Shown in pieces: positions 39,901 to 48,900 of a DNA stretch of 64,000 nucleotides. Below the pieces are notes generated by a model. That model was not told where the DNA came from. It saw only the letters and a list, made by a program, of their open reading frames with translations, and searched no databases. How positions within the stretch are numbered: the stretch's first letter is position 1; each line of letters starts with the position of its first letter. The stretch comes from Pyxicephalus adspersus (Eukaryota > Chordata > Amphibia > Anura > Pyxicephalidae), in assembly GCF_032062135.1 (NCBI RefSeq), contig NC_092861.1, positions 115,394,817 to 115,458,816 of the forward strand, given 5' to 3'. The position numbers and the translations under genes were made by a program.

Positions 39901-42900
39901 AATAACTACCTGAGACTCGAAAAAAAAGCAAATTTTTTTCTTTTATTATCTTTATTTAGCCTTTTAGTAACTTAAACTTTTTAAGTTCAAACTTTGCAGT
40001 ATGTTTCTACTATAATACTACTATGTGAGCTTTGACACAAAGATTCACAAAACGTTCACTTTCATTTGAATTCAATTAGAAAAAAGTGTAAATCTTGGGT
40101 AAAAGTTGTATGAGCTTTGACACAAAGATTCAAAAAACGTTCACTTTCATTTGAATTCAATTAGAAAAAAGTAAATCTTGGGTAAAAGTTGTATGAATTT
40201 TGAGTTGAGCTGAAAACACCATAAAATCTCACATCAGACAGATTGTCACCCACTTTTTTTTATATAATTTGTCATTTCTTATTGTATGTAGCATTTCAGT
40301 TATTTATCTGCTTAGAAGCAATTTGTAGGCACATCAAATAAAAAAACCTGAGTTACTCAGTTGGCTGTTATTAAGTTGTTAAGTTATAAAGTGCATGTTA
40401 ATTATACTAAAAGATAAAATTATCTACAATGTCAGCACAGAAAACTTCACTTGAATGAAACGTTTATGAAAACTGCACTAACACGAACTGCATAAATATG
40501 ATAAGTGACAGTCCCTATTCAGCGGTGAGTGATTTTTTTTAATTATATTTCCCTGCTATATACATTTAGCCCCAGCTGTATTTGTATCAGAATAAAATCA
40601 CTAGCAATGCTAAGTGTTAAAAACTCTTTGCCATTTGCACTAATTTTCTAATAGATTTCCAATAAATGTAAAGCCCAAAGGCCTATTCACACCTGTCTTC
40701 TCTGGTGTACATGCATGTTATAATGAGCGTTACCATGAGTTGTATAAAGGCAAGAATTTGTTTTGAATTGTCCAACAATAAACTAAAACAGAAAGAAAAA
40801 CAAGCCGGGGACATCTTTTGTCATGCAGCATCAATGCATGAAAAAAAGCTTTACCATAGCTTGTGGTGCATTGGTATACTACTAAAAGTCATGGCACAGC
40901 AATGGCAAGGCAAAGCAGTGAACTGTGGTGTCATTTGCTACAGGAAAGCATTTGTTTTTGTAAATTAGACAAAGTGAACAACATTTGCTTTATTAAAGCT
41001 CTGTGTAAAAAAAAAAAAAAAAAAAAAAAACGCTTTCAAAATACTTTTGCAGGCTCAATGTAACCACTTCATACCTACATACACATGTAATGCACACATG
41101 CAGTAATGGCGGCAAACCCTTTCCCTTGTTGGCCAGGCCTGTTGGATCAGCCTCTTCACTACAAGCACTTGTAACAGAGTGCCAAGTCAGGAGTAAAAAT
41201 GGGAGACAGCACAAGTATACAAATATTTCATCTAATTATGAGTAAAAGAAAAAAAGTAAACAATACCTGCTCTGTTTCAACAAAGTTAGAAACATGTCCA
41301 TCATCATCTACTCCACGAATATGGAACCTGGCACCAGCTCGTACACTGCTGATACGAGAGATAAGGCAAGCCTTGGCTTTCCGATGGGAGGCATAGACGG
41401 TACGGATTTCTACACCGCCACAGATCACCTTTAAAAGCCAGTCGGAGCAGCTGACCTGATAGTGTTTTAAAGGCACGTGCAGCAGTCTGTTCCTACAAAC
41501 ACAATAAAATACATAGGATGTAGAGAGTACAGACTTTACAAAATATTTACACAAGGTAAACAGCTATTGCTCTGTATTTTTTATTTTCCTGGCTTTTATT
41601 AACACTCAATAAGCATGAAGTCAGATACTTTCATAAGTGTGTAAAAAACCATTGTAAAAATGTCTGAAATAATTAGTATGAAAAATTACAATTTCATATT
41701 TTTGCCTTGGACTCATTGGGCCTGATTTATTAAAGCGCTCCAAGGCTGAAGGATACACTTTCATTAGTAAAGCTGTGTGATCCAGCAAACCTGGAATGGT
41801 TTTCTTCAAAGTAATCTGCTATTTGCTGGCAATGTTTTTATTCCTAAACCAGATCCATTCCAGGTTTGCTGGACCACCCAGCTTCACTGATGAAAAAGTA
41901 TACTCTCCAGTCATAGTGAGCTTTAATAAATCAGTCCCATTCATTCCTGCAAAGTTCTCTTCATGGCAAAGTGATAGTGACTATACATTTTTTTAGCACA
42001 ACACCTTATACTTACTTTGATTTGGCCCTCTTGCCACTCCTCCCTCTATGGCAACCAGCAATAAAATTACCAGTGTCAGTGACCTGGGAAATTAGTGACA
42101 TTATCTTGTCATTGGGTTTTGTCCTTAGCTGTAACTGAGGAAGGAGTGCTAAGGGAGTGCAGGCAGAGCAAAGTAAGGTTGGTCAGCCTTGCCAGGGACA
42201 CTGTCAGTCTGCCCTGCATGGGCAAGGTAAGTGTCCATTTAGAAAACACCACCTCTCTATCAACATTTGCCCTATATCAAACAGATCTAGAGAAAGCAAT
42301 GTTATTGTTCAAATGTTAACATACACTTCATTGTTAGGTCAATACAATCATTATGTGCCTATTGCCCCATACTTTATAACTCTAAAAATACAACTTTTTG
42401 TTTTCTTGAATTAACACTGTCATAAAAAAATATAGGACTGTCACTTCAGAACTCATCCTACCAAAAATATATGTGACTTAATTGCCTGTTCCATTCTCTA
42501 GTCAGTATTATAGCAATAGGGTTAAAAAAAGGAGAGAAAAGAGTGTGTTAACTGTTAAACTTGCTGATAAAAAAGTTTAAAACCCCACAAATAGATATAA
42601 AAAGGAACACCAAACTACATTGTAAAGGCATCTACACTTTATCTTTCATTATTTGCAAATACAACTAGCAGGGGTTTAAACAAATCCCTCCTTCATCAGA
42701 GCTTAAAGCGTACCTAAACTCGTAGCATAGAGAACCCTTTTATGTAAGGTAAAAATCCAGGGAGGCTCTTGGGGGCTCCTTCTGCACATGGCCGAGCATC
42801 TCAGGTATGCACAGAAGGAGCCTTTTTGCTCAAAGAGAAAAATTTGCAGATCTCACGCATGTGCAGTGAGATTGGCAAATTTTTTTTCAACCTACGTCAC

Positions 42901-45900
42901 CTGATCTCGTGCCTGGGTCAGTGACGTAGGATTGAAGAACCTGGAGGAGAGGACAAAGATGGCGGCACCTGGAGCGCTGGCGCTGGGATGGATGTCGAGA
43001 CGACGCGGGGCCCAATGCCGGACAATCCGGGAGTGATCGAATTGCCCTGTGGGATTCAAGGTAAGTGTGTTTGTTTTTTTTGGAGTTTTGAGTATAGTTC
43101 CTCTTTAATAGTAATGCATGGACTCTGAAGCCAGTACAGGTAGGGTAAATCTGAAAGTTATTTATATAAAATAACCAGTTATCGAGGCACTGCAGTGTAA
43201 CAGAAAACTGGGAAAAAGCCTAAAAAGGCAGCAAGCATCAAAAACTTGTAATTACCCTCAAATGGTGACTAATTGATTAGGTAATAGAGGCAAAGCCAAG
43301 GTATTTCATACCAGGGAAGAATAAAGGGAATCGTTTTACAAATTATGTTTCTCTTAAAAGTGAATTTGTGACTGATTTTAGTCTGTGAAACACTGTGAAG
43401 AGTTACAATTTAGTAAATTGAGATAATCCTCTTTTTAACTGACAACACTACATTACATGGAATGGAATAGTTGGTTATAGCACTAAGCATTTAAAAATAA
43501 TTTTCTTTTTGATTAAATCCTTATTTTTTTCCTTTGTATAAGCTACAAAAATCTCAAAGTAATGAAGGAGACATGATTAATTCACTTAAAAATCCACAAA
43601 CTGTACACGGACTATTGATATTTACTGGCTTTGTTTTAACCCAGCAATCAAAGTCAAAAACACAGAGAAGGAAAGTGAAGAAACATATTTGTTATCTGTA
43701 ACTTTCTCTTCAGTTCTAACAAGTCTCCCTAAATGTGTGACTTTTATTTATTTATTATTATTTATTGGTATTCAATTATATCAGTTTACCACAACACAGA
43801 CACAAGTGAAACCAAACTAGGAAAAAAGATACGTGATTAGTCATTAATGAGCAACATCCAGATTTACTTACAGTACTTCTATTCAAATGTGTAGCTGTGT
43901 ATTTCCATCCATGTGTTTAATATTTAATGTCACTTTCTTAGGCTTATTGTATTGTCTGCGCACTTGGAGAGCTATATTCTTTTAAGGTTGTTTGCTTAGA
44001 TACTGTATACATCCATCAGCCGAAACAATAAACACAGATGAAGTGAATGACATGATCGTGTTACAATGGCAGCTGTCAAGGAGTGAGATATATTAGACAG
44101 CAAGGCAATAGCCAGTTCTTGAAGGTGATGTGTTGGAAGCACTAAAAATTGACAAGTATTAGGATCTGAGGGACTTTGACAAGGGCCAAATTGTGATAGC
44201 TAGATGACGTACGATGAGTAAGAGCATCTCCAAAACAGAAAGTCTTTTTGAATGCTCCTGGTAAGCAGAAATTAGTATCTACGAAAAGCAGTGCATGGAA
44301 GGACAACCAGTAAACCGTTAACAAGGTGCCCAAGTCTCAGTGATTTATAATACTCTCTTTTAGAGTCATGTATCTCGTATATGTGTTGGGAATGGGGGGG
44401 ACTGGAGTTGGCTGCAAATAAATACAAATGCTCATGCTGACCCCTGTCCACTGCACAATACCAGAAAGAAGCCTGACAATTTTTGGTTGCAGCAAGCTTA
44501 ATTTGAAACTTTTAAGTCATTAAAAAACAGCAAATATGTAAGATAGAGATCCTATATTATTCAAGATCCAACGATCTAATAGGCATTGTAGAGGTTTGGG
44601 TACCTGTTACGGTGTATATGTGTATATTTCTGCTTTGAAAAGACCATTCCTTTTTATTTAACAAATAGTTGGTGTGTTTAGGTACACTTTAAAGATAGGC
44701 TCCAGGCAAATACAACTGACACAGTGTCAATCCGTATTCATTAACACAGAAGTAAATATATCAAGTTCTGACTTGATAATCGGTTTCATGCATTATGCAG
44801 ACAAATTGCTTTTAAAATTACAAAGAATGTAACATAGCAAATATTTATTGCTGACACCTAGAAATGTACCTTTTCTACAGGCATGTAGTTGACCACCAAT
44901 TAAAATAGTTACCATGCACCGCCTGGTGTGGGAACAGCCTAATATACTATTTGGAGCATATTGCAAAGCCAAAACTAAGACAACTCTATAATGCAAAATG
45001 CCATTCAACTTACGGCTGTTTGTCTCTGGCCTATTACAGTTTTATACAGCAGCTTACGCTGGGAGGAGGAAGCAGAATAAGGGGCTAATCCTGCTTCAGC
45101 ATTTGTATCAATAAGAAACATGGTTACAGAAGGAGAAAGCAAACCGAATAAGAGACAATCTCATCAGTCTGCATTAATATATGCAAGGAAGAATTAAAAT
45201 ATCTAATCTAGTGTAAAAACTGATACAAATATTACCAACCAGAAGAACCAGTTGCCAGGCTCACAACTGCTGTCACAGGCTTGTTTCTGAGCTCGAACAG
45301 TAAGGTCAAAGTTGGATCCTGCATTTGGCCATGAGAAATAAAACATCCCCGAATTCAAAAACTTCCTTAGAGCCGTCACTCGTTCCTCCTCTTTGGTCTC
45401 CTCTTGAAGTGGGCAGAACTCGGTAGCTGTGATTTTGTAAACTTCAGCATCTAAAATTTTTCCCACAGAGGTGCATCCACTTACTAAGACAAGAAAATGC
45501 AAATAGGTGTTCCCTAGAAGAAAAATAAAGACAAAAGACGCAATGATGTATATAAATTAAACTTAAAAAAAAAAAAATCAGAAAATCATAAACGACATAA
45601 GGATTGAACAATACTTTATATTAACAATTGTTTTTCTGCAAACTTAATATGCTAAGTATCATAATAAAATAGTAAACTAATTTGAACGGGACCTTCACCC
45701 ATCAACTGAGAGAACACTGAGGGTCCATTTGTAATCTTGATTCATCACCAGAAGATACAAACATTGTCATTTAAAATACATGAAAGTAGAAGATTTACTT
45801 TATCAATTCTACTTACCTGAGCTGAGAAAAGTGGTGGGGATAGATCTGGAATATTTACTAATGTCCTTAAGCTCTTGCAGAAAGTACAACAAACTGTCAT

Positions 45901-48900
45901 GCTGCGGGTGAGGCCAGGAGTGGCTATTTTACAGAGATCCAATATCTAAGCAGCTGTATCAATATATGGTGTAACACTAGTACAGTGCTTGCGGAAGGAA
46001 AAAAAGCTGGCACAACATCAAAGGAATTGCTTATCGAATGGCTCTACTGGCAGAATGAACATATTCACAATATGTAATATGTGCTGGGTGCTCAGATCCC
46101 AGGCATTCATGTGAACCTCTCAACACTCAATACCAAACTCATGCAAGTTCACACCTCAGCACCCAGTACTCACTGTATGTGCTTTAATCTCTCAGCACTT
46201 ATTCTGCTGCTAATGTGTAATAATCACCTAAATGCCGGTACCCAACACGTGTAATAATTACTCCATAACCAGCTTTCTGGGTACTTAACCATTTTTTGAA
46301 AGTGTTGTACCAAGGCACTATGTGCATGTACTTTTTGCTTGAAGGAACTCCTATGCAGAAGTTAAACCTATATTGTACCAAAGATTACAATCTGTGAATA
46401 AGGATTTCTGTAAAACATATAAAAAGATTTTTTTTAAAAAGCCCATTGTTTAAAAGATAGAGTTTTATAAAAAAGAATTTTTTTTTTATTTAAATTTACT
46501 TTTATTTTACCACATTTGTTCTTAGGTTAAACAAATTGAGATGGGATAATTGTTTTAAGCTACACTTTTTAGTTGATAAGTATTATGAATATTAAAAATA
46601 TGAGGTGAAAAATGATAAATGTGAAAAGCCATTCAAACTTCCTAATGGGTTCACTGTACATGCACAGATAGTATCAAGGAAGGTAACTTGATAAACTGGT
46701 TTGATAAACATTCTTAGAAAGCACCTGAATTTCCTTAGGTCTACAATGACTTTGTAAACCAAGACCATTCACGTACAGTCATTATAGATTGACTTTTTTT
46801 CAGACAAAAGCCTGGAAATACACACTAAGGGACGTCCATCTAAAACTAATAACACAGACTGGTCAATTCACCCGTTACGGTAGTGGTTCCACTGGTATAT
46901 TATCTAAGTAGAAGCTTTTATACCCACAGTATTGCCAACTTAAAACACCATTCCTCCATTACTGATCTCTGGTTTGCTGCACTTAGCTTTCCTGCTGTGA
47001 GGAGATTTTGCATTGATGTAGACAGAACACAATATAAGAGTCTAACAGGGAAGTATATAGTGTAGAATAATCAAGGGGAAACCCTGAAATAACTTACAAG
47101 TCTTAAGGATCCCCTGCTATACTTACTAAATTCACAGGTCACAATACATTAGTGTGGTGGTCATTATGATGCCTCTTACAATGCTGGCCAGTGGGAATAA
47201 TGCCAACCTCACAGCCAAAAAGATCATAGGTGTCATCAAACCCAAAAGGCCCAAACTGCTCATTGCTCAATGAACCCCTAGAAACCTCCGGAGGAACCCT
47301 GGTTCAGAAACACTGCTTTATAGAATCACTGAAATGTCAGGAAATACAACACTAATGGCTATATACAATTACAGTTATGTCCAGGAATAAAAAGTAAAAA
47401 TATTTTATTGAGCTGAGTAAAAAGGAAATATTGCATATTTCACATTGATCATTTGACATTATTAACAACTTTTTGACAATATTAACAACAAAAGCCCAAA
47501 AACAAAGCTCAGTATCTCAAACTACACTTCTACAACTAATTTGGGGACAAAAATTCCCATCTAAATTTTTTTTTAAACATACAGTCTGAAAGCTACTTGC
47601 TATGCACTTTCTTTAGAAGCCCTGTAATACCTAGATTGTGGGTATACTCTATACAAATGTTTAATTACAAAACAAAGATGTTATATAAGTAGTAAAGAAA
47701 CATGAGGCCATGGCTCCACATAGAAAGTTTCGCTCTGTACAGAATGCTGACAGCAGACGACCCTGTAAATTCCTACGGAGGAGAGCACAAGTGGGTGCCA
47801 TTCACTCGTCCTCCCACCTCCCCTCGCCATAGAACAGCACTGTATGTACAGCATTCATTCAATCATCTGTCACTGGAAACAATCACAAAGAATCTGACAT
47901 CTTCATGGAACTTCTTTTCTTTGTGTTGAAGCACCTCAAATGTATTTAGCAGACATATAATAAACATTCAGTTGAGCTTTATTCACTCCAGATAACCCAA
48001 ATTTAGATTGTAAAACGTTTTGTTCCATCAACTAAATATGCAACAATTCATTACATAATTTGGTTCAACAGTTTAAAGTTTGTGTAATAACACAGCATGT
48101 CTAACAGCATGAGCAAATTCTCAGAATTAAGAAGTCTTACAACACAAACACTCAGGAAGTTGTGGTAATTATAAGCTGCGTTATCAGCTTATATTGATCA
48201 TTTGATAAAACGATTTCCTAGTCAAATCCCAGCATATGCTGCTTATTGTGTGTGCTACTGAAGAAATACTGCAGTGTTGGTATAATACCTGCACACACTT
48301 TACAGCTATGCAGTTGTACCGATCTGTGGGGAATAGACTCAGCAAGGTACTTGAAATTTTCATTAGGGATTTTGGTCCATATTGACAGTATAGCATCACG
48401 TAGTTGGTGCCGAATGGCTGCACATTTATATCACTGGATATTTTCTCTTTTTCAGATGCTTGAAAATTCTAGATCAGCAGTTTCTGAAATCCTTAGACTA
48501 GTCTGCCTAGGACCAACAACCATGTCACATTTAAAGTCACTTAAATCACTTTTATTCTCCATTCCTATGTTCTGTTTGAACTTCAGCAGGCTGTTTTGTA
48601 ATGTCTACCTGCCTAAATGCATAGAGTTTCTGCCATGTAAACATTTATTTACCCAAAGTTTTGTGGCACTACAATAAAGCACAAGGCAGAACTGCAAACT
48701 GTCAAGCAAGCAATCTCCTTCAAAACAATCTCCTAAAATAGAACTAAACACCATGACTAAAAGCTGTACCAAATTCAAGTAGTTGTCAAAGTTGTTTTGA
48801 AAATATTAGCAATCTGCAGCATTAAATAAGTATAATTGATGATAGGTCCTTGATTTAGGGTGACAATATTATCCTAGTTGTATTTCTCTGTTGTCACCAT

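Noticed and set aside
45231..45240. GTAATA donor for SYNJ2 exon 3
   Set aside because: It has a better consensus, but using it shifts the frame into exon 4; GTTGGT 4 nt earlier keeps the conserved FFWNRLL reading.
48246..48677. 143-codon plus-strand frame
   Set aside because: It is antisense to a decayed Tc1/mariner transposase remnant.
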